Of a stretch of DNA of 54,356 nt, positions 16,632-24,825 are shown piece after piece. Position 1 is the first letter of the stretch, and the number at the start of each line of letters is the position of its first letter. The notes beneath the pieces are model-generated. The model saw only the letters and a program-made list of their open reading frames with translations. It ran no database searches and had not been told where the DNA came from. Position numbers and translations under genes: made by a program. Origin of the DNA: a virus; the IMG/VR virus record IMGVR_UViG_3300035670_000272, positions 1 through 54,356 of that record; one strand, 5' to 3'.

Positions 16632-17465
16632 TTGGCGCGCAAAGCCCCCAAGATGACTGAACTCGTCATTGAGGAAACGTCAGGCGTTGATCATCCGGCG
16701 CATTTGCACGAAGGCTGGCTCGTCATCAAGGCGTCTAATACTGAATCTGTGGCAGATGTGCTCGCCGCTCTGCCCGAACCGTTAGGAGAGAGCATGTCGG
16801 AAGAGGCCACAGAGGTCACGGCTGCTGAAGACGAGGTCACTCTCGCCGTTGAGGACGAGAAGGCCGACGGCATGGAGCCGGAGTCGAAGCAGATGGAAGA
16901 GGAACTGGCGATGGCGCAGGCGCGCATCGCTGAGTTGGAGGCTCGAATCTCGGAACTTGAGGGTTCTTCAGATGAGGAGATGGCGGTTGAGGAGGCGGCA
17001 GATGATGTCGTTGCGCTCGCGAAGTCCGCACCCGAGCCGATCCGCAAGGCTATGGAGGAGTTGGCTAAGGCTAAGGCCGAGGCTGAGACTGCTCTCGCGA
17101 AGGAGCGGGAGGATCGCGCTGACGCCGACGCCATCGTCAAGGCGCGCGACACCTTCAAGCACCTCACGCTCGACCCGGAGAAGGTTGGGCCTGCGCTGCG
17201 TCGCCTCGCGGCGATTGACGCCGATCTTGCGAAGAGCGTTGAGGATGCTCTCGCCTCGGCGGACGCGCAGAACGAGTCGGCTGACATCTTCACGGAGGTT
17301 GGCAAGGGCTTCGTCCCTGCGGGTGACGCAATCAACAAGATGACTTCCTTGGCTAAGGCAGCGGTAGCCGAGGGTAAGGCTGCGACCGTCGAGCAGGCAA
17401 TGGCTCAGGTCGCGGTGGAAAACCCTGCCCTCTACAACGATTACCTGAGTGAGAAGGGAGCCTGA
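16632..17465 (+). CDS. Capsid scaffold-like protein
   Basis: The start is TTG 16632 behind a perfect AGGAGG (16620-16625). The 277-residue protein begins with LVIEETSGVDHPAHLHEGWLV, a block seen after XkdF-type proteases. The middle is a long acidic coiled coil (about 75-190), and the end is helical. It lies between protease and decoration protein, where scaffolds are found. It may be cut by the protease. The 56-base gap before it may hold a promoter (TATCAT near 16603). Confidence 0.7.
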   Translation: MARKAPKMTELVIEETSGVDHPAHLHEGWLVIKASNTESVADVLAALPEPLGESMSEEATEVTAAEDEVTLAVEDEKADGMEPESKQMEEELAMAQARIAELEARISELEGSSDEEMAVEEAADDVVALAKSAPEPIRKAMEELAKAKAEAETALAKEREDRADADAIVKARDTFKHLTLDPEKVGPALRRLAAIDADLAKSVEDALASADAQNESADIFTEVGKGFVPAGDAINKMTSLAKAAVAEGKAATVEQAMAQVAVENPALYNDYLSEKGA

Positions 17466-17467
17466 GA

Positions 17468-17866
17468 ATGGCCTTCGAGTTCTCTAATGCCGCAGTCAAG
17501 ACCACGTTCGTCGCTGGCGAGGATCTGTCGGCGAAGCAGTTCCATTTCGTGAAGATCGACAATGGTGACGGTGAGGTCGTCGCTGTGTCGGCTGCCACGG
17601 ATCGTCCCATCGGTGTCCTTCAGAATGCCCCGACCGCTGGTCAGGCTGCTGAGGTCACCATCGTTGGCGGGACCAAGGTTGAGTGCGGTGGCTCCGCTTC
17701 GTTCGGTGAGCCGCTCTTCACTTCGGCTTCCGCTACTGCCGTCACCCTTGTGTTTGGCGGTTCCGCTTCAGCCAACTACGCCGTGGGCACGTTCATCGAG
17801 AACGCCGCTGCCGGTACGGTTGCCGCTGCCGTCATCGACTGCGCCAACGCTGCGCGTGGACTCTAA
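17468..17866 (+). CDS. Capsid decoration protein (DUF2190-like)
   Basis: The protein has 132 residues, rich in alanine, glycine and valine. It has the plan of DUF2190-type head decoration proteins, with DRPIGVLQNAPTAGQAAEV as the clearest block. It would stud the outside of the capsid. It directly follows the scaffold and precedes the major capsid gene. Confidence 0.75.
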   Translation: MAFEFSNAAVKTTFVAGEDLSAKQFHFVKIDNGDGEVVAVSAATDRPIGVLQNAPTAGQAAEVTIVGGTKVECGGSASFGEPLFTSASATAVTLVFGGSASANYAVGTFIENAAAGTVAAAVIDCANAARGL

Positions 17867-17879
17867 GGAGTAGTAACAA

Positions 17880-18857
17880 ATGCCTCAGCCCACTCAGAGT
17901 CAGGTCCATGTTGACGCAATCCTGACGAACATCAGCGTCGCTTACCTTCAGCGTGCAGAGAACTTCATCGCTGACAAGGTGTTCCCCGTTGTCCCGGTCG
18001 ACAAGCAGTCCGACAAGTACTTCGTTTACTCGAAGAACGACTGGCTGCGTGACGAGGCTCGCGTCCGCACGGACGGTACCGAGTCTGTCGGCTCCGGCTA
18101 CAACATCACGACCGAGACGTACTACGCCGACGTTTACGCGATCCACAAGGATATCGGCGACCAGACGCGCGCTAACGCTGACGCCCCGATCAACGTTGAT
18201 CGTGAGGCTGCGGAGTTCGTTACGCACCGCCTGCTCACTCGCCGCGAGATCCAGTTCGTGAACGACTTCATGACCACGAACAAGTGGGCCACGGACGTCA
18301 CCGGTGTTGCCGCTTCCCCCACCACGGGCCAGACGGTTCAGTGGTCGGACTACACCAACTCTGACCCGATCGAGGACATCGAGGCTGGCAAGGCTCAGAT
18401 CCTCAGCACGACGGGCCTGGAGGCTAACACCCTCGTCCTCGGTTACGACGTCTTCCGCAAGTTGAAGAATCACCCGGATCTCGTCGATCGCATCAAGTAC
18501 ACCAGCAGCCAGACGATCACGGAGGACATGCTTGCTCGCATGTTCGATATCGAGCGCGTGCTTGTGTCGAAGTCCGTGAAGGCGACGAACGCTGAGGGTG
18601 CTACTGGCGCTTACTCGTTCACGACGGGCAAGACGGCGCTTCTCGCGCACGTTGCCCCGACGCCGGGCATCCTTACCCCGTCCGCTGGCTACACGTTCTC
18701 GTGGACTGGCGTTTCGCAGGGCATGGGCCTCACGATCGGTACGTCATCGTTCCGGCTTGAGTCGCTGCGCGCGACCCGCGTCGAGGCTGAGTTGGCGTTC
18801 GACAACAAGGTCGTCGCTTCGGATCTCGGCTACTTCTGGAACACCATCGTTGCCTGA
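17880..18857 (+). CDS. Major capsid protein
   Basis: The protein has 325 residues. It begins with an HVDAILTNISVAYLQ segment, has a long E-loop-like part (DWLRDEARVRTDGTES), and an axial-domain-like end (TRVEAELAFDNKVVASDLGYFW), as in phage capsid proteins of HK97 fold. A good GGAG site precedes it and a hairpin terminator follows. It is the expected most abundant virion protein. Confidence 0.85.
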   Translation: MPQPTQSQVHVDAILTNISVAYLQRAENFIADKVFPVVPVDKQSDKYFVYSKNDWLRDEARVRTDGTESVGSGYNITTETYYADVYAIHKDIGDQTRANADAPINVDREAAEFVTHRLLTRREIQFVNDFMTTNKWATDVTGVAASPTTGQTVQWSDYTNSDPIEDIEAGKAQILSTTGLEANTLVLGYDVFRKLKNHPDLVDRIKYTSSQTITEDMLARMFDIERVLVSKSVKATNAEGATGAYSFTTGKTALLAHVAPTPGILTPSAGYTFSWTGVSQGMGLTIGTSSFRLESLRATRVEAELAFDNKVVASDLGYFWNTIVA

Positions 18858-18887
18858 TCCGGATACTGACAACTGAATAGCGCGGAG

Positions 18888-18920
18888 CGGGGTCATCCAC
18901 AAAGTTGGGTGGCCCCGTTT
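18888..18920 (+). terminator. Intrinsic terminator after major capsid gene
   Basis: CGGGG (18888-18892) pairs with CCCCG (18913-18917), and CCAC (18897-18900) with GTGG (18909-18912), with a four-base bulge. TTT follows. A terminator just after the capsid gene is common and sets capsid mRNA levels. Confidence 0.65.
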
Positions 18921-18970
18921 CGGCACATTAGGGGCAATCGCGATTACACTTGGGGACGGGAGGTTGCCGC

Positions 18971-19384
18971 ATGACTTGGAGTTATTCGGGTGACCCTGGC
19001 GCATCGGACCTGGACCATATCCGGTTTCTGATCCAGGACACTGACACAACTGAGCAACTGTTCAGTAACGAGGAATTGACGTTCCTGTTCAATCAGTACG
19101 GGGATGCCTATTCTGCCGCTATCGCTGCCGTGACGACGCTGATCGCTAAGGGTTCGCGCGTTGCTGAGGAGTCGAAGACTGTCGGCGACCTGTCCCTGTC
19201 GGTGAAGTCGGGCGCTCTCGTCACGCAATGGGAAGCCCTGCTGAAGTACCTGAAGGCGGAACGGTTCCGTTACGCTCCTGCGTCGCCGATCATTAACACG
19301 AACGCGATCGTGCCTACTGTCGAACGGGTCGAGGAGGATGAGTCCACAGACTTCGTGATCGGGCAGATGGATAACCGCACATGA
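18971..19384 (+). CDS. Head-tail connector protein
   Basis: I start at ATG 18971, eight bases after GGGAGG, not the frame opening at 18950. The product has 137 residues, begins MTWSYSGDPGASDLDHIRFLIQD and has FSNEELTFLFNQYGD. This matches the small helical head-completion proteins found right after capsid genes. It overlaps the next gene by four bases. Confidence 0.75.
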   Translation: MTWSYSGDPGASDLDHIRFLIQDTDTTEQLFSNEELTFLFNQYGDAYSAAIAAVTTLIAKGSRVAEESKTVGDLSLSVKSGALVTQWEALLKYLKAERFRYAPASPIINTNAIVPTVERVEEDESTDFVIGQMDNRT

Positions 19385-19728
19385 GTATCGAGCGGAACTT
19401 CCGCGAACTGTTCTCGCAGACCGTGACGCTGTTCGCTCCACCGGCCTCGGGTTCGATCGACAAGTACGGTAAGCGTTCATTCACCGCGTCGGCGTCGGTA
19501 TCGGCTTGCGCCCATTACGTGAGCGAGACCATGTTGCGGCGCACCGCTGATGGCCGCGAGGTTGTCGAGGACGGGCGCTTCTACCTGTACGGGATCTATC
19601 CGGTCACGACGGACTACAAGATCCGGCTCGACGACGGCTCGGAGCCGATCATCGTCGCGGTCGATACGCCATACGATCAGAACGGCGCGCACCATACAGT
19701 CGTTCACGTGGGAGGTCAGGTCCGATGA
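19381..19728 (+). CDS. Head closure / stopper protein
   Basis: The protein has 115 residues, beta-rich. It has FSQTVTLFAPPASGSIDKYGKR at the start and RFYLYGIYPVTTDYKIRLDDG in the middle, matching phage head-tail stoppers. It is the second of four overlapping connector genes. Confidence 0.7.
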   Translation: MSIERNFRELFSQTVTLFAPPASGSIDKYGKRSFTASASVSACAHYVSETMLRRTADGREVVEDGRFYLYGIYPVTTDYKIRLDDGSEPIIVAVDTPYDQNGAHHTVVHVGGQVR

Positions 19729-20141
19729 AGGGCGGCATCGAACTCAAAGGCATGAAGAAACTCATCGAGATAACGGAACGTGTCGATGGTGGCGAGCAGA
19801 TCCTCGCGCAAGCGATGTACGCCGAGGCGACGACAATCCTGAACGAGTCGAAGAAGATCGTGCCTGTCGCGACCGGCAACTTGCGCGCTTCCGGCAGGGT
19901 CGAGCGCCCCGTCACCGGGAAGGGTCGCGCGTCTGTCGAGATCACTTACGGAGGCGCTGCCGCCCCGTACGCGCTCATTGTGCATGAGGTACCGCCGAAT
20001 AGCGGTGGCCGCTGGGGTACTGGCCTGACGCACGCCGCCGGGAAGTCCTACAAGTATCTGGAGATCCCGGTGATGGCGCACAAGGACAAGTTCGTCGATG
20101 GCGTGCGTGGCCGCGTGAACGACATGCTAGAAGGTGAATGA
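19725..20141 (+). CDS. HK97 gp10-like neck/tail completion protein
   Basis: The protein has 138 residues. KIVPVATGNLRASGRV and AAPYALIVHE are the family signature of HK97 gp10-type proteins that join tail and connector. It overlaps both neighbours by four bases. Confidence 0.85.
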   Translation: MKGGIELKGMKKLIEITERVDGGEQILAQAMYAEATTILNESKKIVPVATGNLRASGRVERPVTGKGRASVEITYGGAAAPYALIVHEVPPNSGGRWGTGLTHAAGKSYKYLEIPVMAHKDKFVDGVRGRVNDMLEGE

Positions 20142-20533
20142 TGCTGGAAGCGTTAGCGGATAAGTTGCAGGCTGCGAGCATCGCGACCGCAGGCGTCGAT
20201 ATGTTCATCGGGCTCATGCCGAGTTCCCCCGATGTGTGCGTTGCCCTGTATGAGTATGCGGGTGAGCAGCCTCTCGAAGTGCTGCGCGATAACGACGCGA
20301 CGCTGGAGCGGCCTAGCGTTCAGGTGATGGCTCGCGCTTCCCGCAACGATTATCCGACCGCGCGCGCGCTCATCGAGAGTGTTCGCGACAGTCTTACGGA
20401 CATAACGGATGAGACTATTTCCGGTGTCCGGTTCCTGCGGGTCAACCAGAACTCCTCGATCAACGCTGTTGGTACGGACGAGAACGACAGGCCACTATTC
20501 ACGCTGTCTCTCTTGACGGTTGTGGAGCGTTGA
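20138..20533 (+). CDS. Tail terminator / minor capsid-type protein
   Basis: The protein has 131 residues. The EYAGEQPLEVL and VQVMARASRNDYPTARALIESVRDSL blocks match the phage minor capsid and tail-terminator group that closes the tail tube at its head end. It starts with two ATG codons at 20138 and 20141. Confidence 0.75.
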   Translation: MMLEALADKLQAASIATAGVDMFIGLMPSSPDVCVALYEYAGEQPLEVLRDNDATLERPSVQVMARASRNDYPTARALIESVRDSLTDITDETISGVRFLRVNQNSSINAVGTDENDRPLFTLSLLTVVER

Positions 20534-20670
20534 TGGACCCGTACGGGCGTGGCGCTGTTACGATTGAGCGTCCGAGGTGCTGGAGGTGCAACAAGTTACT
20601 CGCTGAACAGGTGACCGCTCCGTGGCGGATCACATGCCCCCGCTGCAAGGCGGCGAACCAGCAGGAGTGA
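20533..20670 (+). CDS. Com-like zinc-finger protein (45 aa)
   Basis: ATG 20533 to TGA 20668-20670 gives 45 residues. The four cysteines C16, C19, C35 and C38 in RCWRCNKLLAE and ITCPRCKAAN match Mu Com, a zinc protein that binds mom mRNA and allows translation of the Mom DNA-modification enzyme. No Mom-like gene is recognisable nearby. It may act on another mRNA here. It overlaps the previous stop by one base and the next gene begins one base later. Confidence 0.75.
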   Translation: MDPYGRGAVTIERPRCWRCNKLLAEQVTAPWRITCPRCKAANQQE

Positions 20671-20671
20671 G

Positions 20672-21838
20672 ATGAGCCTGAAGGACGAGTTCACGAAACA
20701 GATCCAGGCGGCAGAAGAACTAACGGCAAGGAAGCGCAAGTGGGTACCGGGTGTCGAATGGCTCGGTTCCGAGGGGACCGTCACTACTGACGCTGTTCAA
20801 GGCGAACCGGAATGGGACCATATCCTCCGGGCTTGGGACCTTGATCCAAACGAGTTTCAGATCGTTGAGCCTGTCCTGTTCAACTCTTGGGGCGGCGAAG
20901 ACGGCCTAACGAACCGCCAGTTCAAGGCGAAGGTGATTCGGCGCGTTCACGCTATCGCCGATATCGAACCGCTGATAGCAGATGCCATGAAGCATAAGCC
21001 AAAGCGTAAGACATACGACGGGACCGCAACGTTCAACGCGGTTCTCGCGGACTGGCAGATCGGTAAGGCTGACGGCGACGGGCTGGAAGGTACGATCCGG
21101 CGAGTCATCGACTGCCGTGATGCCCTCGTTCAGCGGGTGAAGGAACTACGGAAGATCGGTCGCCCCGTCGCGCACCTGAACGTCCTCTGGACTGGCGACA
21201 GCATCGAGGGTTGCTTCGGGCATTACGCATCGCAGACTTTCTCTGTCGAGTTGAACCGTAGAGACCAAGTGAAGGTCACCCGTCGCCTACTCACGGACAC
21301 GCTTCAGGCTTGGGCACCGCACTTCGAGAGCATCACGGTCGCGGCGGTCGGCGGTAACCACGGCGAGCACCGTAATGGCAAGGGCAAGATGTTCACCGGC
21401 ATCGACGACAACGATGATCTGGCTATCGTCGAACAGGTGTCCGAGATCCTCGCCGCGAACGAGGCAGCATACGGGCATATCCGTTTCGTTATAGCGCGGG
21501 ACACCCTCACTTGTACTATCCCATCTGCAGGTTGGATATTGGGCATCACGCATGGTCACGTGTCGCGCAACGGCGCGAACGCTGAAGGTAAGTTGCGTTC
21601 GTGGTGGGAGAAGCAGGCAGCGGGTAAGCAGCCGATCGGTGACGCGGACATCCTCATCTCCGGTCACTATCATCATTTCCGCGTCGCTGACTGGGGCGGG
21701 TGTGTCTGGATGCAGTCTCCTGCGTTGGACGGTGGTAGTGATTGGTGGCGGACGTATGCCGGTGAGGTCTCGGAACCGGGTATGCTCACTTTCGTAACGA
21801 CAGAAGAGCAGAGGGTCGGGGACATAGCGATACTGTGA
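20672..21838 (+). CDS. Calcineurin-like metallophosphoesterase
   Basis: The protein has 388 residues. The five metal motifs can be seen: LADWQIGK near 129 (with Q in place of H, as is usual in this phage group), WTGDSIEG near 174, VGGNHGEH near 228, THGHVS near 292 and SGHYHHF near 330. Such proteins cut phosphodiester bonds and phage copies are often called Mre11-like nucleases. The substrate is not known. It lies among structural and modification genes, not with the replication genes. Confidence 0.8.
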   Translation: MSLKDEFTKQIQAAEELTARKRKWVPGVEWLGSEGTVTTDAVQGEPEWDHILRAWDLDPNEFQIVEPVLFNSWGGEDGLTNRQFKAKVIRRVHAIADIEPLIADAMKHKPKRKTYDGTATFNAVLADWQIGKADGDGLEGTIRRVIDCRDALVQRVKELRKIGRPVAHLNVLWTGDSIEGCFGHYASQTFSVELNRRDQVKVTRRLLTDTLQAWAPHFESITVAAVGGNHGEHRNGKGKMFTGIDDNDDLAIVEQVSEILAANEAAYGHIRFVIARDTLTCTIPSAGWILGITHGHVSRNGANAEGKLRSWWEKQAAGKQPIGDADILISGHYHHFRVADWGGCVWMQSPALDGGSDWWRTYAGEVSEPGMLTFVTTEEQRVGDIAIL

Positions 21839-21847
21839 GGGGACCGC

Positions 21848-22123
21848 ATGGACATCGTTGAGGAACGCGCCAAGAGTTACGGCGACCCTGCCGAGAACAT
21901 CACGCGCATCGCGGCGCTCTGGTCTGCCTATTTGGGTGTCGAGATCTACGCGCACGATGTGGCCTGGATGATGGTGATGCTGAAGGCTAGCCGGTCGAAG
22001 AATGATCCCGCGAACTTGGACAATTACGAGGACGGGCACGGCTATGTCGAGATCGCCGAGCGTCTGCGCTTCCACGAGAAGTTGCAGATGATCGCGCACC
22101 GGAGGAAGGACACGTTGCTGTGA
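21848..22123 (+). CDS. DUF6378 protein
   Basis: The protein has 91 residues. It shows RAKSYGDPAENITRIAALWSAYLG, then MMVMLKASRSKNDPANLDNYEDGHGY, the conserved blocks of DUF6378, a short helical family common in actinophages. The function is unknown. The stop overlaps the next GTG start. Confidence 0.8.
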   Translation: MDIVEERAKSYGDPAENITRIAALWSAYLGVEIYAHDVAWMMVMLKASRSKNDPANLDNYEDGHGYVEIAERLRFHEKLQMIAHRRKDTLL

Positions 22124-22269
22124 TCTGCCCATCGTGCAAACTCGGCGGAGAGATCAACCGCGAAGGCAACCCCGAACTCGCGACGCGTTACCACGAGAAG
22201 TGTCAATGGCCGAATAAGGGCTGTTTCTGCCAGCATGCGGTAGGCGATCACGGGTATGTCGGATCTTAG
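22120..22269 (+). CDS. Small zinc-ribbon-like protein (49 aa)
   Basis: GTG 22120 to TAG 22267-22269 gives 49 residues. CPSC at the start and HEKCQWPNKGCFCQH later give five cysteines and two histidines, enough for a small zinc fold. It overlaps both neighbours, which supports it as real. The function is unknown. Confidence 0.65.
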   Translation: MICPSCKLGGEINREGNPELATRYHEKCQWPNKGCFCQHAVGDHGYVGS

Positions 22270-23311
22270 CGTCGCGTTCATCAGCGGTGACTGGAACAAT
22301 CAGTCAGATCCGCCAGAACCTAACGGATGCGCCTACTATCGCCAGGTGCTCCCCTGCCAACTGCTTCAGGAGCAGGGTATCGACGCGCTGGTGGGGCAGC
22401 CGCGACCGCACGAACCGATGGGCATTGGTCTCGCCAAGGACGACGGCGCGTTATTCGGGTTCGACATTAACGTCTACAAACTCATGATGCACGCGAGCGT
22501 CCCACAACTGTTCCGTACGATGCAGTCGAAAGGCCAGACGGTCGCTATCGACATTGACGACTTTCATTTCGATCTGCATGAAGAGAACATCGCGTATGCG
22601 GCGACGAACCCACACACCAACCCGACTAATAACAGGATGTGGTACGAGATCGGGATTCGGCAGGCCGACTTCATCACCGTATCGACCGCGTTCCTAGCAG
22701 ACTTCTATGGTCGGCGCTGCCGCGATGTACGCCTCGTCAGGAACGCCGTCGAGACTGACCGCTTCATGCCGGTCGAGCAGCCAGAGTCGCCGACGTTCGG
22801 GTGGCTCGGCGGGACACTCTGGCGTTCTGGCGATATCGAGTTGCTGAACGAGTGGCTGCCGGGCTTCGTGAAACAACACAAGATCAAGGTCCAGCACGCC
22901 GGGCACATCCCCGGCGACCCTAAGCACTTCGCCGTACGCGCGGGGTTGAAGCGTGTCGAGACGACGCCGATGCAGACGATCAGTAACGTGCCGAAGATGA
23001 TGACGTTCCATGTCGGGCTAGTCCCGCTCGCCCGTAACGGCTTCAATGAGGCTAAGAGTTACCTGAAGGGTCTGGAGTACGCGGCTGCTGGCATCCCGTT
23101 CATTGCTACCCCGACAGAGGAATACAGGGTCCTAGCGGCTGCGGGAGTCGGGAGGCTGGCGTCGTCCCCGGATGAGTGGATTGACCACGCTACGGCGCTC
23201 CTAGACCCGTCTACGCGCATCGCAGAGGCCGAACGGAACCGGGCCATCGTCAAGGAGCAGTTCGATATCTCGGGAATGGGGCAGGTATGGGCTACCGCGA
23301 TCACTTCCTGA
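22256..23311 (+). CDS. GT-B glycosyltransferase (group 1/4 type)
   Basis: The protein has 351 residues. It has an N-terminal Rossmann-like part (VAFISGDWNN, VAIDIDDFHFDLHEE), then STAFLADFYG and VRNAVETDRF, and a C-terminal donor domain with FGWLGGTLWRSG and GLEYAAAGIPFIATP, matching GT1/GT4 enzymes. It would move a sugar from a nucleotide donor. It overlaps the methyltransferase start by 25 bases, so the two may act in series. Confidence 0.8.
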   Translation: MSDLSVAFISGDWNNQSDPPEPNGCAYYRQVLPCQLLQEQGIDALVGQPRPHEPMGIGLAKDDGALFGFDINVYKLMMHASVPQLFRTMQSKGQTVAIDIDDFHFDLHEENIAYAATNPHTNPTNNRMWYEIGIRQADFITVSTAFLADFYGRRCRDVRLVRNAVETDRFMPVEQPESPTFGWLGGTLWRSGDIELLNEWLPGFVKQHKIKVQHAGHIPGDPKHFAVRAGLKRVETTPMQTISNVPKMMTFHVGLVPLARNGFNEAKSYLKGLEYAAAGIPFIATPTEEYRVLAAAGVGRLASSPDEWIDHATALLDPSTRIAEAERNRAIVKEQFDISGMGQVWATAITS

Positions 23312-23892
23312 ATCACGCAGGCTGCATAGCCGCGCAGAACGAAGCGACCCTGCACGCGTTCGACCGCACTATCCCGCCGCGACCAATCGCCATGTTACTC
23401 ATCGGTATCGGTAACGGTGGCGTTGTAGAGATCTGGCGCAACACACTCACCGAAGGATCGACCGTTACGGCACTCGACAGTAACCCGGATGCCGTCGCGG
23501 TCCCCGGCCTAGGCGTTATCGGATGCGATACGACAAACCGTGACGAGGTTCGGGAGACGCTGAAGGGCCAATGGTACGACGCAGTCATTGACAGCACCGG
23601 CACGATGCAGCCTTATGCGTGGCCTTTCCTCCGACCAGGCGGAGTTCTCATTTATGAATCCTACAATCCTGAAATGATAATGATGCTGGCTCGCGATCTC
23701 GCGTTAGGTGATGATTCGTGGCTGCCTATCGAAGAGGTCATGCGCATCGACATCTACCAGTCCTGCGCCGTTATCGAGAAGCGGAACCCTCGCGTCGTCC
23801 CATACCTGAACGTACTGACGGGTAACTTCGCTGAGGTCGTGCCGGAATCGGAACTGATCGCGGCTGGCTGCAAGCGCGTCATACCCGCGTAA
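23287..23892 (+). CDS. SAM-dependent methyltransferase-like protein
   Basis: The protein has 201 residues. LLIGIGNGGVVEIWRNTL near 37 is a motif I for SAM binding, followed by VTALDSNPDAV, DAVIDSTGTMQPYAWPFLRPGG and YESYNP. It lacks the PCQ and ENV motifs of C5-cytosine methyltransferases, so it more likely methylates a sugar or small molecule. It overlaps the GT-B gene, which fits sugar decoration. Confidence 0.65.
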   Translation: MGYRDHFLNHAGCIAAQNEATLHAFDRTIPPRPIAMLLIGIGNGGVVEIWRNTLTEGSTVTALDSNPDAVAVPGLGVIGCDTTNRDEVRETLKGQWYDAVIDSTGTMQPYAWPFLRPGGVLIYESYNPEMIMMLARDLALGDDSWLPIEEVMRIDIYQSCAVIEKRNPRVVPYLNVLTGNFAEVVPESELIAAGCKRVIPA

Positions 23893-23901
23893 ACTAGAGC
23901 C

Positions 23902-24441
23902 ATGGCGAACTACTGGCGTAAGCGTGCCTATCAGGAATCTGCGACGGATGCTGATGGGTTGGCGAAGCGTGGCCTCGTCTTCCTTATGTCGGAGTTCTTC
24001 AACATCGCCGGCAACGGCTCCGTGTATTTCGCTCTCGACACTAACGGTAAGGAAGTTGAGTTTCAGTTCTACGACATATCTACAGACCAGGCCGAGGTTC
24101 AGGCTACGTTGATTGAGGCTCCCGCCAGCGTTACACAGTTCAATTACATTACGCCGAGGAATCTGAACCGGAACTTCCCCGACAACGCGACCGCTTCTCT
24201 GTCGGCTGCGAGTGCGGTCTCTGGCGGCACCGCGATCGCGACAGAACTGATCGGTAACACATCGAAGGCTGGTGGTGATGTGTCGTCGCGGAAGGTGCAC
24301 ACCCTGAAGAATGGCACCGTGTATGTGATGCAGTTCGTGAACGTTATCAACCAGGCTGGTATCTGCCACATGAACCTGGGATGGTCGGAGGCGGACCCGC
24401 AGCCTTACCGCCTCGTCGATCCGGTCGACCCTACCGGCTAG
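23902..24441 (+). CDS. Hypothetical, probably structural protein
   Basis: The protein has 179 residues, beta-rich, with EFFNIAGNGSVYFALDTNGKEVEF and a GTVYVMQFVNV strand near the end. I do not recognise a family. The amino-acid make-up and the place at the end of the structural block suggest a virion protein. Its end overlaps the end of the convergent lipoprotein gene by 11 bases, so no terminator can fit between them. Confidence 0.5.
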   Translation: MANYWRKRAYQESATDADGLAKRGLVFLMSEFFNIAGNGSVYFALDTNGKEVEFQFYDISTDQAEVQATLIEAPASVTQFNYITPRNLNRNFPDNATASLSAASAVSGGTAIATELIGNTSKAGGDVSSRKVHTLKNGTVYVMQFVNVINQAGICHMNLGWSEADPQPYRLVDPVDPTG

Positions 24442-24811
24442 TAATCTTGGACTCGTTCCAAGGGCAGTAGGTCAGGATAGCGGCGGCGATGATCGCGGCT
24501 GCCTCCTCCTGCGTGAAGCCGGAGTCGATGGCGACGCTCATGATCGTGATGACATCGTAGCCTTGATCGAGCGTTGAGCAGACAGTCTTCCCTACCTCGA
24601 TACTGGTCTCGTCAGTAGCGTAGATCCCCTTCGAGCGAAGGAACTCCAGGTAGGTCTGGTCGTCCCCGCGCGGCGGCTCCGCTCGCGTCGGCTCTGGGCG
24701 CGGCTCTGGGGCTTCCTGCGTGACCGTGACGGTCGTTTCCGGGGCGGCGGCAGGAACGGCACACCCCGCCAGGAATAACGCGGCACAGGCCGCGACAGCG
24801 ATTCTCTTCAT
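24431..24811 (-). CDS. DUF732-type lipoprotein
   Basis: The start is ATG 24811 with a GGGGGA site. The 126-residue product has a signal peptide and lipobox LFLAGC with the acylated cysteine at 17, then a proline-rich linker, then a DUF732 domain (YLEFLRSKGIY, VGKTVCSTLDQGYD, GFTQEEAAAIIAAAI) with two cysteines. DUF732 proteins are typical of mycobacteria and relatives. A phage copy on the cell surface could block superinfection. This role is inferred. Confidence 0.8.
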   Translation of the reverse strand: MKRIAVAACAALFLAGCAVPAAAPETTVTVTQEAPEPRPEPTRAEPPRGDDQTYLEFLRSKGIYATDETSIEVGKTVCSTLDQGYDVITIMSVAIDSGFTQEEAAAIIAAAILTYCPWNESKITSR

Positions 24812-24825
24812 TGTTCCCCCATTCA

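Noticed and set aside
23287-23892. DNA cytosine methyltransferase
   Set aside because: A SAM-binding motif is visible but the PCQ and ENV motifs are not, and the protein is too short.
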